21,393 nucleotides of DNA. Source: Dehalococcoidia bacterium UBA1152 (GTDB taxonomy: Bacteria > Chloroflexota > Dehalococcoidia > Lucifugimonadales > UBA2962). The first letter of the stretch is position 1; every line of letters begins with the position of its first letter. A program made the translations under genes and the position numbers. Shown here one piece after another: positions 7,463 through 14,793 of the stretch. The notes under the pieces are model-generated. The model did not search any database. It saw only the letters and a program-made list of their open reading frames with translations, and was not told the DNA's origin. The stretch covers positions 25,042-46,434 of the forward strand of contig DBZU01000062.1 of assembly GCA_002311285.1 (NCBI GenBank), given 5' to 3'.

Positions 7463-8794
7463 CTATGAGTGCCATTCCCACTCTAAGTCTCCGAGTTTTA
7501 CCGTGTCTCCCGGACCTATCCCTTTCTCTTCAAGCTGGGCTATTAGTCCCATCTTTTTTAAATAGCCATAAAACTGTGTTTTTGCCTCCCAGCTATCGGG
7601 ATTAACCATGTTTGCAATTCTTATAGCAGTTGATGAGTTTATAACGTATTGTCCGTTTTTTATTGCCACCCTGTTTCCCTTATTGTGTTTATCTACCGCC
7701 TGTGGTTTTATTACCGTTATGCCTTTATCTTCTTGTATGTTTACTGCATTGCTACCGGCTAGCCTGTCAGCCAACGTTCTTTTAGGTGATTTTTGCTGAG
7801 CTTCGATATGCAGTATTTCAATCAGTTTGTCACGAAGTATATTGATGCCTTCGCCCGATATGGCGGAAATAGAAACTGCCTGAATGTTTTTGCTGGACAA
7901 TTCGTTATCTAATTGCTTTATTACTTTTTCTGTTCCATCAATATCAACCTTATTCAAAGCGACTAGAGTTGGTTTTTCAATAATCTGCTTGTCGAATAAT
8001 TTAATCTCTCTTTTAACATTTTCGATGTCCTCTGACGGGTTGGCTCCAGAAACATCCACTACATGCAATAGTACTCTGGTTCTTTCTATGTGTCTCAAAA
8101 ACTCATGTCCTAGGCCAACTCCCTTATGGGCTCCTTCAATAAGGCCAGGTATGTCTACCATCACGAAGGCTTGCCCCAGATGTTCTACTACTCCTAAAAC
8201 AGGCTCTAGTGTGGTAAAAGGATAGTCAGCAATTTTGGGGTTTGCATTACTTAAGAACCGTAATAGGCTACTTTTACCTGCGTTTGGTGATCCGATGATG
8301 CCAACGTCAGCTAATAATCTTAGTTCTAAAAATAGGCTTAACTCACTACCAGCCTCTCCCGATTCTGCAAGTAATGGGAACTGAATTACTGAATTTACAA
8401 ATTTCGTATTTCCTCTGCCCCCTTTTCCTCCATTACATATAACAGCAACCTGATTATGTGATGTGAACTCAGCCAAAACACTTTTCTTGCTCTCTTTACC
8501 AGGTACCGTTGAGATTATCGTACCAACAGGAATTGTAATTTCTAAATCTTTACCGTCGGATCCATGCTTGAGGCCAGGCCCTCCTGATTTACCATTTTCA
8601 GCACTAAATACCTTAATATACTGAAAATGCCTCAATGTATTTAAATTTTCATCACTTTTAAATATTATGCTTCCTCCGTTTCCTCCGTCTCCTCCATCTG
8701 GCCCGCCTTTTGGTACATACTTTTCTCTTCGTCCACTAATACAGCCGTCTCCTCCTGTACCGCTTGTTATTTTTATTTCAGCTTGATCTATCAT
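7463..8794 (-). CDS. obgE: Obg/CgtA GTPase
   Basis: Obg is an essential GTPase that binds the 50S subunit and takes part in ribosome maturation and stress signalling. All three domains are present in 443 residues. The glycine-rich Obg domain spans about 1-158 (VPKGGPDGGDGGNGG, NGGKGGRGN). The G domain has P-loop GSPNAGKSS at 168-176, switch I near ADYPFTTLEP, DIPGLIEGA at 214-222 and NKVD near 283. The C-terminal OCT domain spans about 350-443. The carboxy-terminal OCT domain is typical of Gram-positive and several other deep lineages rather than of proteobacterial ObgE. It starts at ATG 8794 with no visible ribosome binding site. The upstream 257 bp is the candidate oriC. It is the likely first gene of the obgE-nadD-SDR-pyrE run. 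Confidence 0.96.
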   Translation of the reverse strand: MIDQAEIKITSGTGGDGCISGRREKYVPKGGPDGGDGGNGGSIIFKSDENLNTLRHFQYIKVFSAENGKSGGPGLKHGSDGKDLEITIPVGTIISTVPGKESKKSVLAEFTSHNQVAVICNGGKGGRGNTKFVNSVIQFPLLAESGEAGSELSLFLELRLLADVGIIGSPNAGKSSLLRFLSNANPKIADYPFTTLEPVLGVVEHLGQAFVMVDIPGLIEGAHKGVGLGHEFLRHIERTRVLLHVVDVSGANPSEDIENVKREIKLFDKQIIEKPTLVALNKVDIDGTEKVIKQLDNELSSKNIQAVSISAISGEGINILRDKLIEILHIEAQQKSPKRTLADRLAGSNAVNIQEDKGITVIKPQAVDKHNKGNRVAIKNGQYVINSSTAIRIANMVNPDSWEAKTQFYGYLKKMGLIAQLEEKGIGPGDTVKLGDLEWEWHS

Positions 8795-9051
8795 ATGTAA
8801 AATATTTTCTTTATATAATAATAATAATAATAGTGTTAATAATGTGGATAAATGTTAATTTTAAGTAAAGAAACTGGATTAATTTATGTGAATAGTAAGT
8901 GAATATAAAGTTACAAAAATGTTTGATATAAGTAAAGAACCGCTAGATACAAAAATTTGGCAGGTTAATTAAACACATATAAACATAACCCCGCAATGTT
9001 AATGAACATATGTGTAGAACAGTAATTTAAGAGAACCGGCCATTTAGATCA
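8795..9051. other. candidate replication origin (obgE-dnaA intergenic)
   Basis: This 257-bp gene-free stretch lies immediately 3' of dnaA and is strongly AT-rich. It contains a perfect DnaA box (8843-8851) and, 9 nt away, six consecutive TAA/TAG triplets (8816-8833). With the box read as TTATCCACA the triplets follow it, and the facing strand reads 3'-GAT-AAT-AAT. This is the order known for DnaA-trio unwinding elements in Bacillus. Further AT-rich sequence runs to about 8990. Only one perfect box is seen, and other box-like sites have two or more mismatches. It presumably also holds the obgE promoter. Origin function is an inference from position, box and composition. Confidence 0.55.
8843..8851 (-). 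promoter_or_regulatory. perfect DnaA box
   Basis: TGTGGATAA on the plus strand is the exact reverse complement of the consensus TTATCCACA. It lies 9 nt from the TAA/TAG triplet run, upstream of obgE and downstream of dnaA. Confidence 0.7.
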
Positions 9052-10437
9052 TCAATGAGCAGACCGAAGTGAATTCCGTAAAATTTCAAGGTCTCGACTC
9101 AAGGGCCCTTTACAAGAAATAGACAAAGATATTTTGCGACAAGCATTGATTACAGTAGAGTGGTCCCTGCGACCTAAGGTTTGTCCGATCTCCTTGAACC
9201 CCATGTTCGATTCTTCTCGCATTAAATACATGGCAATGTGCCGAGCATTTGATACCCTGGAATTCCTGGAGCGTCCCAATAGATCCGAGGAATCTACGTT
9301 GAAATGTTTCGCGGTCAAGTGTATGACTCTCTTATGAGGCACATTTGCTAAAGTTGAGATTGAATCGACATGAGGCAGTACCGTTGAAACAATATCTGCT
9401 GTAATTTCTTCATTAACAAGTTCGGCATAGGCTACAATTCTATTAAGCGAGCCTTCAAGCTCACGGACATTGTTCGTTTCTCTATTCGCAAGAACATGTA
9501 CTATGTCATTTGAGATAATGCCTGGCCTTTTGAGGCTCTCTAGCTTTGACAGGAGTATGGCAGTTCTTGTTTCGATAGAAGGGGGCTGTAGATCAACAAT
9601 TAAGCCTCCGAATAGCCTCGACTTGATTCTCTTCTCTAAAATGTTCAATTCATGAACGGGCCGATCACTTGCAACGACGACCTGCTTGCCTGACATATAC
9701 AGCTCATTAAAAGTGTGAAAAAAACCTTCTTGCGTCTGTTCTTTACCAGAAAGGAATTGGATATCATCTATTAAAAGCAAATCAACATGTCGATACCGGA
9801 ATCTAAATTCTTCAGTAGTCCCTGTTCGAATCGCAGAGATATATTGGTTGGTAAATTCTTCAGTGGTAACGTATGTTGCTTGAAGTCCTAGTGATTTCGC
9901 ACTATGGCCTATAGCGTGAAGAAGGTGGGTTTTCCCAAGGCCAACAGATGAATGTATAACCAGCGGATTATACTTATTTGCTGGATCAGAAGCGACGGCC
10001 ACCGCCGCCGCATGAGCCAACTCATTCGAAGGGCCAACAATAAAACCTGAAAAAGTAAATTTATGAAATAATTTACTGCTAACTCGTGGGTGAGAAAACG
10101 AGTTTTCTGTAGGCAGGCTTGCAGAGAGAGAGGCCTGATCTGTAGCGCCAACAACTACAACCTTAAGATCCAGACGTGAGCCCGTCAATTTTTGTACATA
10201 GTTTAATACAATTCCGAATAATCTTTGCTCAAGCATCTCAGCTACGAAAGCGTTTGGAGCCCCGATGGTGAGTCTATTATTTTTTAAAGAAACAAAAGTC
10301 GTCTTGGATAACCAAGTGTTGTAGCATTCGCTAGAAAGGTTTAATTGAAGACTGCCGAGAGCGGCCTGCCAGATTGATTCATCTTGGCGGCAGCTTATTG
10401 GTTCTAGCTCTTGTGATTCTAATTTAATCGATTGCAA
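9052..10437 (-). CDS. dnaA: chromosomal replication initiator protein DnaA
   Basis: DnaA binds origin boxes, melts oriC and loads the helicase. The 461-residue protein has the full domain order: an N-terminal helicase-interaction domain (about 20-95), a short linker (96-125), the AAA+ core and a C-terminal DNA-binding domain (about 350-461). Walker B LLLIDDIQF is at 220-228, sensor I VVASDRP at 254-260, the arginine-finger region EKRIKSRL at 268-275, and the box-recognition motif GRRDHSTVINA is near the C-terminus. Walker A reads SSVGLGKTH (163-171), so the first glycine of GxxxxGKT is Ser163. The start is TTG at 10437. An in-frame TAA lies 9 nt upstream, so no longer start exists except ATT. 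No dnaN follows, and the origin-proximal neighbours are obgE and an inositol monophosphatase gene. Confidence 0.96.
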   Translation of the reverse strand: MQSIKLESQELEPISCRQDESIWQAALGSLQLNLSSECYNTWLSKTTFVSLKNNRLTIGAPNAFVAEMLEQRLFGIVLNYVQKLTGSRLDLKVVVVGATDQASLSASLPTENSFSHPRVSSKLFHKFTFSGFIVGPSNELAHAAAVAVASDPANKYNPLVIHSSVGLGKTHLLHAIGHSAKSLGLQATYVTTEEFTNQYISAIRTGTTEEFRFRYRHVDLLLIDDIQFLSGKEQTQEGFFHTFNELYMSGKQVVVASDRPVHELNILEKRIKSRLFGGLIVDLQPPSIETRTAILLSKLESLKRPGIISNDIVHVLANRETNNVRELEGSLNRIVAYAELVNEEITADIVSTVLPHVDSISTLANVPHKRVIHLTAKHFNVDSSDLLGRSRNSRVSNARHIAMYLMREESNMGFKEIGQTLGRRDHSTVINACRKISLSISCKGPLSRDLEILRNSLRSAH

Positions 10438-10459
10438 AATTTCGGTTTACGTTTCCTGT

Positions 10460-10465
10460 ATTATA
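10460..10465 (-). promoter_or_regulatory. -10 element for dnaA
   Basis: The minus strand reads TATAAT, a perfect -10 hexamer, 22 nt before the TTG start of dnaA. The -35 at 17-18 nt is poor (TGCGCT-like). The leader would be only about 16 nt long. Confidence 0.4.
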
Positions 10466-10492
10466 AAATCTCAAATAAGAATAGCGCACACA

Positions 10493-10553
10493 GTTTAATG
10501 CTGTTAAACGCCTAGGGCTAGGCATGCAACCTCATTCGGGACCCATCTCGAAT
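10493..10553. repeat. cluster of three hairpins upstream of dnaA
   Basis: Three inverted repeats lie within 61 bp. GTTTAA/TTAAAC (10493-10509, 5-nt loop) is followed with no gap by GCCTAG/CTAGGC (10510-10523), then ATTCGGGA/TCTCGAAT (10534-10553, one G-T wobble, loop CCCA). The wobble makes the third stem better as plus-strand RNA than as minus-strand RNA. They sit just upstream of the dnaA -10 element and could be protein-binding sites for dnaA or origin control, or part of an RNA. The surrounding gene-free region runs from 10438 to 10958. The stretch from 10554 to 10656 shows only a GTGA-CTTTTT-TCAC repeat at 10631-10644. Confidence 0.5.
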
Positions 10554-10656
10554 TAGAGAACTATCGGGCATTCTAGCATGTCAATTAAAAGGATCAATAC
10601 CAAAAAGCAGGAAAACCATAGAAAAACAAAGTGACTTTTTTCACATTAGGAAAATG

Positions 10657-10662
10657 TATAAT
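10657..10662 (+). promoter_or_regulatory. -10 element before candidate RNA
   Basis: A perfect TATAAT hexamer. Transcription would begin near 10669, exactly where the inverted repeat closing the candidate RNA starts. The -35 region is weak (GTGACT at 20 nt). Confidence 0.4.
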
Positions 10663-10668
10663 GAGTAA

Positions 10669-10787
10669 TTGATGTAACACTCGTGTCTTCTCGACCTCTT
10701 AATAGGCTGGTTTAAGGGCCGTTACGGGGAGCCACAGGGATAACTGAAGAGCAATCGCATAACAGACTGCCTAATGACTTACATCAA
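10669..10787 (+). ncRNA. candidate structured small RNA, unassigned
   Basis: A perfect 9-bp inverted repeat, TTGATGTAA (10669-10677) and TTACATCAA (10779-10787), encloses 101 nt. Shorter collinear helices are possible inside: GTCT/AGAC (10685-10688 with 10764-10767), CTCTT/AAGAG (10696-10700 with 10747-10751) and GGCT/AGCC (10705-10708 with 10730-10733). They would make a rod-like molecule with paired ends. A TATAAT box places the start at the first base of the stem, and a short T-run follows at 10796-10799. I do not recognise a tRNA, tmRNA, SRP RNA, RNase P or known riboswitch. The paired ends recall 6S RNA, but at about 120 nt it would be short for that family. No protein-coding frame is supported here. 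Transcription itself is not shown by sequence alone. Confidence 0.3.
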
Positions 10788-10797
10788 AATATAAGTT

Positions 10798-10826
10798 TTG
10801 ACAAGGCCAATATATAAGACTATATA
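10798..10826 (+). promoter_or_regulatory. promoter for inositol monophosphatase gene
   Basis: A perfect TTGACA -35 (10798-10803) is followed at the optimal 17-nt spacing by TATATA (10821-10826). Transcription would start near 10833, leaving a leader of about 125 nt before the ATG at 10959. The leader has AT-rich sequence and no clear riboswitch. This is the best-formed sigma-70-type promoter in the window. Confidence 0.6.
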
Positions 10827-10958
10827 TTTTCGGAACAAACATCCTAAATCGGCGAGTGGGATATGACGGATTTTTGCGAAGACTTAACGAATAAAAATTG
10901 ATTTTACGAGAACGTAGTTTCTGATAAATGGATAGAACATGATAGGGTCAAACAAAAC

Positions 10959-11777
10959 ATGAAGAGCCTACCAATATCAATAAGTAAGAGGACCGCAATA
11001 GACGTAGCGCTAGAGATAGCAGGATACGCAGGATCTGTGTTAGAAGAGCGTTTCACGGAATCTAAAATAGTTACTGTGAAAGGTAGAGGAAACATCGTCA
11101 CTCAAGTTGATATAGAAGTAGAAACAGTAGTAAAAACTATGCTGGAGAGAGAGTATCCCAACATTCCTGTTTTGGGAGAAGAGAGTGGCGGCGATATGCC
11201 TAAAGAAGGGTGGCTATGGATAGTAGATCCGCTAGATGGAACCAGAAACTTTGCATCTAATGTTCCCCACTTCTCGACCGTTTTAGCGCTTACTTATTCT
11301 GGAGAAGTTCAAATAGGAATAACCCATGATCCTATGAGAAAAGAAACATTTCACGCCGTAAGAGGGTCAGGCGCTTTTCTAAATGGGCAAAGAATCCTTG
11401 TTTCTGATGAAGATAAACTAGCAGATGGAATTTTGGGACTAGATCTGTCATATGAAGATCAGGGAGGAGCGAATTCCCTCGAGATTATTACAAGGCTCTG
11501 GCCAGGAATGCAAACAGCGCGCATATTTGGTTCTGCAGCCTTAGGCCTATCATATCTTGCGGCTGGACGGCTACACGTTTTTTTTCACCACAAACTTGAA
11601 CCGTGGGACCAGGCATCTGGACTGCTTATTGTGGAAGAAGCGGGAGGTGTCGTGACTGACCGTATGGGCAATCCAGCAGGACTTATAAGTGACGGAATTA
11701 TTGCTGCTTCTCCACAAGCACATTCAGAGTTTATGAAATTAACTGAGGGAAGCCCTTGGAGAGAAACAAATACCTAG
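10959..11777 (+). CDS. inositol monophosphatase family protein
   Basis: This 272-residue protein belongs to the Mg2+-dependent, Li+-sensitive phosphatase family (SuhB/IMPase, related to CysQ and archaeal-type FBPase). Metal and phosphate ligands are visible: GEESGG at 73-78 (Glu74, Glu75), WIVDPLDGTRNF at 87-98 (Asp90, Asp93, Gly94, Thr95) and EPWDQASG at 214-221 (Asp217). The likely reaction is hydrolysis of inositol 1-phosphate or a related sugar phosphate. The DGTRNF variant, in place of the usual DGTTNF, leaves substrate open between inositol phosphate, fructose 1,6-bisphosphate and histidinol phosphate. The start at ATG 10959 follows AGGG at an 11-nt distance. It is a single-gene unit with its own promoter, divergent from dnaA and convergent with the kelch gene. 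No clear terminator is seen in the 43-bp gap after it. Confidence 0.88.
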   Translation: MKSLPISISKRTAIDVALEIAGYAGSVLEERFTESKIVTVKGRGNIVTQVDIEVETVVKTMLEREYPNIPVLGEESGGDMPKEGWLWIVDPLDGTRNFASNVPHFSTVLALTYSGEVQIGITHDPMRKETFHAVRGSGAFLNGQRILVSDEDKLADGILGLDLSYEDQGGANSLEIITRLWPGMQTARIFGSAALGLSYLAAGRLHVFFHHKLEPWDQASGLLIVEEAGGVVTDRMGNPAGLISDGIIAASPQAHSEFMKLTEGSPWRETNT

Positions 11778-11820
11778 CGATTAGCCGGTCGAACATATCT
11801 GATGCTAACTAGATAAAGTG

Positions 11821-13545
11821 TTATTTTCCAGGTTCAAAAACCACGACAGTGGCTGTAGCTTCACCCGATTCGTCAGTACCTATACCCACAAGCCCAATCC
11901 AAACCCGTGCAAACTTTTTTACACCAGGGCCGGTTTCTCCCGGACCAATGACGAGTTCCATATCTCCCATATCCCAGCCGCCATTGCGCAAATTGACTCT
12001 TACAATAATGCCTTCAGTCTCTGAATTTGCAATTAACTCTCTATACCTCACAATAGTCCCTGTGGCGTCTACCGATGGACTCCCTATCCCTTGGTCGATG
12101 CGAATAGTCCCAGGGGTTTTAAGAGGTACAACTATCACGTCATCGTCAGGGCCTGCAATAATCGGGTCGGCAAATACAAGATCCGCTTCCGACAAACCAG
12201 CGTCATCTATCTCAGAGAACCTATCAGAATGAGCCGCGTCGGTATCGGGAGAATTTGCGTTGTATTTATCTTCTTCAGTTTCTTCTTTTACAACCAAGCT
12301 TCCACCGCATCCTAATTCAGTAGGGCCGGCCTGTGTCTCTACAGGATCTGGTTTAAAGTATTCGACCACTACGGACATTTTTTCAGGTCCCTGGCCTCCT
12401 GTTATAAGCACAGATCCGTCTTGCATTGTTATCTGCCTATGTCGGTTACGTGAAACATTTAGTTTGGGGCCTGGGGACCATTCCCCGGTCCATGGATCGT
12501 ATATTTCCGTTGAATCTAGTTCTCCTTCCCCTCCACTAACGAAAATACGTCCATCTTTCAATGCTGACCCAGAATGATCAGACCTTCCTATCATCATTGG
12601 GCAGGTTGTATACCACGAATTTGTTTCAGGGTCATACACCTCAGCTGTTGCAAGCTTCCCCTTACTTCCAGTTACAAGCACTTTACCGTCTGGCAGAAGG
12701 TGAGCTGTATGAGACAGCCTGGCTTCGTTCATCCGCCCAGCCGATGTCCATGTATCAGCTTCAGGGTCATACACCTCAGCTGTATCTGTAGCATCTGACA
12801 GCTCTCGCTTGCCTCCGCCAGCAACCAAAATACGACCATCAAGCAACAATGTAGCAGTATGATTAGACCTGCCTGTAGTCATCTCAGCAAGCTTTGTGAT
12901 CGTGTCAGTAGCAGGATCAAAAACAGCGGTCTTCTTTAGCTGTGAAAGGTCGTCAGTTCCGCCAATAATTATTACTCTGCCGTCTGCCAATAAAATGTGT
13001 GTATGTCTTTGTATCCAGGTTAGAGGCTTTGGCCCCTTTGTCCAGGTGTCTGTTTTGAGATCATATAATTCAGAGGTTTTCAGAGGATCATTACTGCTAT
13101 TTTGTCCACCTGTTATGAAAATACGACCATCTTGCAAAACGCTGCCTGCAGGACTTTCTCTCCCAGCAGCCGATAGTGTATTAATCATTTCAGCTAAGTA
13201 GGTCCATTCTTCTGTTGCCGGGTCATACAGCTCCGCGGATTTCAACCGAGGCACTCTTTGCTGAGTGGCGCTACTAGATCGGCCACCTACCACCATTACC
13301 TTGCCGTCAGGCATTAGTAGAACAACATGATCTTTGCGCCTATCGCTCATTTCTCCTTTAGCAATAGTAAAAACAACGTCACCGTACTGAGAGGCGGTTA
13401 CGGATTCACCACCACCACCACCATCATCATCTTGGCTCACGCTCTCTTTTGTTGCCGTGGAACCCCCACATGCAACGCCAATTAGTAAAGCAAATATGAA
13501 TATAGGTAAAGTAATGAATTTAAACATAACGCCAAAATCATACAT
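11821..13545 (-). CDS. kelch-repeat lipoprotein
   Basis: This is an exported lipoprotein of about 574 residues. A hydrophobic signal segment (FITLPIFIFALLIGVAC) ends at a lipid-attachment Cys (26 from this start), followed by a flexible linker with DDDGGGGG. Seven repeats follow over about residues 65-400, each pairing a DGkvlvtGG-type strand with a YDPxTxxW-type strand. They should form a seven-bladed kelch beta-propeller on the outer face of the membrane. The last 170 residues hold an acidic linker and a beta-rich C-terminal domain I do not recognise. The start is ATG 13545, sharing one base with the TGA stop of the MFS gene (TGATG), so translation is likely coupled. ATG 13527 (MFKFITLPIF) is an alternative. 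A role in binding a ligand or glycan is plausible but unproven. Confidence 0.85.
   Translation of the reverse strand: MYDFGVMFKFITLPIFIFALLIGVACGGSTATKESVSQDDDGGGGGESVTASQYGDVVFTIAKGEMSDRRKDHVVLLMPDGKVMVVGGRSSSATQQRVPRLKSAELYDPATEEWTYLAEMINTLSAAGRESPAGSVLQDGRIFITGGQNSSNDPLKTSELYDLKTDTWTKGPKPLTWIQRHTHILLADGRVIIIGGTDDLSQLKKTAVFDPATDTITKLAEMTTGRSNHTATLLLDGRILVAGGGKRELSDATDTAEVYDPEADTWTSAGRMNEARLSHTAHLLPDGKVLVTGSKGKLATAEVYDPETNSWYTTCPMMIGRSDHSGSALKDGRIFVSGGEGELDSTEIYDPWTGEWSPGPKLNVSRNRHRQITMQDGSVLITGGQGPEKMSVVVEYFKPDPVETQAGPTELGCGGSLVVKEETEEDKYNANSPDTDAAHSDRFSEIDDAGLSEADLVFADPIIAGPDDDVIVVPLKTPGTIRIDQGIGSPSVDATGTIVRYRELIANSETEGIIVRVNLRNGGWDMGDMELVIGPGETGPGVKKFARVWIGLVGIGTDESGEATATVVVFEPGK
12625..12783 (-). 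repeat. 24-bp identical repeats within the kelch gene
   Basis: The same 24-bp sequence (TTCAGGGTCATACACCTCAG followed by CTGT) occurs at 12625-12648 and 12760-12783, 135 bp or 45 codons apart. It encodes TAEVYDPE in two neighbouring kelch blades. Identity at synonymous positions points to recent duplication or conversion between blades. Confidence 0.85.
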
Positions 13546-14780
13546 CAAGATTGCGTTGAACGCAGCCCTTTAATCGCAAAGAACACCAATAATGTAACTG
13601 AGATCACAATTACAGCACTTGTCCCTATTGCTAAAGAGGGACCCAATGCTGCGGTCATAAATCCCAAGGCCATATGGCCGGCTGGGGCGATGCCAAAAGT
13701 CAAAACCAGAACCCCTGTAAGTCTCCCTCGCATACCCTCAGGAGCAGAGCGTTGCATTATCAGAATCGCAAATGTGTCGTAACCAGCCATTAATAAGCCA
13801 ATTCCGCCAATTATCAGGATCGCTAAATAGAAATAAGTCGATAAAGATAAGCCTAATAACAATAGCCCGGAAATCATTAAAACCATAACCAGAAGCGTAC
13901 CTAGACGCTCTAAGTTTCTTAATGTTGCCAAAATAATTGAGCCCAAAACCCCACCGACCCCAAAGGCTCCGTTCATTATGCCTAAACCAAAAGCGCCCAC
14001 CCCAAAAACACCCTCGTCTGCCAATATAGGAAAGATAGCGCTTATACCATAACCAAACGCCTCTGCAATTATAGCCAATATGACTACGCCAATTAATAAG
14101 CCTGAACCCCTAATTACATTGAGCCCAGACTTTAAGTTTTCAAACACGGAAGAGTCATCAGGAGTGCCGCGGGCATCGACATGCCTTACTGCGCTAATCG
14201 CAATACATGCAACTCCGTAACCAATAGCGGCGACGAATATGGCCAAGTATGTGCCAGCGGATTCAATTATGAATCCGCCAATTATTGCCCCTCCCACACC
14301 AACTAGCCTCAATCCTAGGGACCAAAGAGATATTCCATTTAATGCATTGGCTGGTCCAACGATGTCGTATATGTACGTCTGGCTGCAAATAAAAACCATC
14401 GGCATACTTGATCCAATTAAAGCGGTGAGTAAAAAGATCACCCAAATATCTTGAAAATCGGCCATGACAAGCAAGCCTAAAATAATTGAACAAACGGAAG
14501 ACACTATCCAGATAAACACCAACAATTTTTTACGACTGTATTTGTCTGACCAAACTCCTGCAAATGGACCAATCACAACGCTAGGTATGGCGAAAACAGC
14601 GAAGGCAAAAGTTATTAAAACTGGCGAATGCGTTATCTCTAAAATTAGCCAGGCGATAGCAGTTTTGAGCATCCAGTTTGCGATTGATGAAGAAGCGGCC
14701 GCAATCCATACAAACCTATAGTCTCGATATACAAACGACCTAAACGGCCCATGCTGGATCCTTGGCAATTGAGGCTCCAT
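13545..14780 (-). CDS. MFS transporter (EntS/MFS_3-like)
   Basis: A 411-residue polytopic membrane protein with about 12 hydrophobic segments. The major facilitator signature GVWSDKYSRKKLL lies after the second helix (about 74-86), and a related loop APEGMRGRLTGV appears in the C-terminal half. The N-terminal FRSFVYRDYRFVWIA is typical of the MFS_3/EntS-like exporters, which often export siderophores or drugs. The substrate is not predictable. The start at ATG 14780 has the strongest ribosome binding site of the cluster, GGAGG at 14788-14792, overlapping the end of the upstream HAD gene's 3' region. The stop codon overlaps the start of the kelch lipoprotein gene, which suggests that the two proteins are made together. 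Confidence 0.88.
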   Translation of the reverse strand: MEPQLPRIQHGPFRSFVYRDYRFVWIAAASSSIANWMLKTAIAWLILEITHSPVLITFAFAVFAIPSVVIGPFAGVWSDKYSRKKLLVFIWIVSSVCSIILGLLVMADFQDIWVIFLLTALIGSSMPMVFICSQTYIYDIVGPANALNGISLWSLGLRLVGVGGAIIGGFIIESAGTYLAIFVAAIGYGVACIAISAVRHVDARGTPDDSSVFENLKSGLNVIRGSGLLIGVVILAIIAEAFGYGISAIFPILADEGVFGVGAFGLGIMNGAFGVGGVLGSIILATLRNLERLGTLLVMVLMISGLLLLGLSLSTYFYLAILIIGGIGLLMAGYDTFAILIMQRSAPEGMRGRLTGVLVLTFGIAPAGHMALGFMTAALGPSLAIGTSAVIVISVTLLVFFAIKGLRSTQS

Positions 14781-14793
14781 GCATAAACCTCCG

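Noticed and set aside
8816..8833. TAA triplet run as a simple microsatellite only
   Set aside because: Rejected as the sole explanation because of its fixed distance and orientation to a perfect DnaA box. It is kept as part of the oriC candidate.
9909..10154. 81-codon minus-strand frame inside dnaA
   Set aside because: It is an alternative phase of the dnaA coding sequence with no domain and no start signal.
10731..10745. GGGATAAC as an extra DnaA box upstream of dnaA
   Set aside because: Read in reverse it is TTATCCCTG, with three mismatches to TTATCCACA at the conserved end. It is too weak to call.
10863..10901. Twelve-codon frame (MTDFCEDLTNKN) in the leader of the inositol monophosphatase gene
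   Set aside because: Such a short frame is expected by chance in this length. The ribosome binding site is poor and no attenuator-like structure follows it.
10438..10958. tRNA, tmRNA, SRP RNA, RNase P or riboswitch in the long gene-free region
   Set aside because: I looked for T-loop, CCA-end, SRP tetraloop, RNase P and common riboswitch core motifs on both strands and found none.
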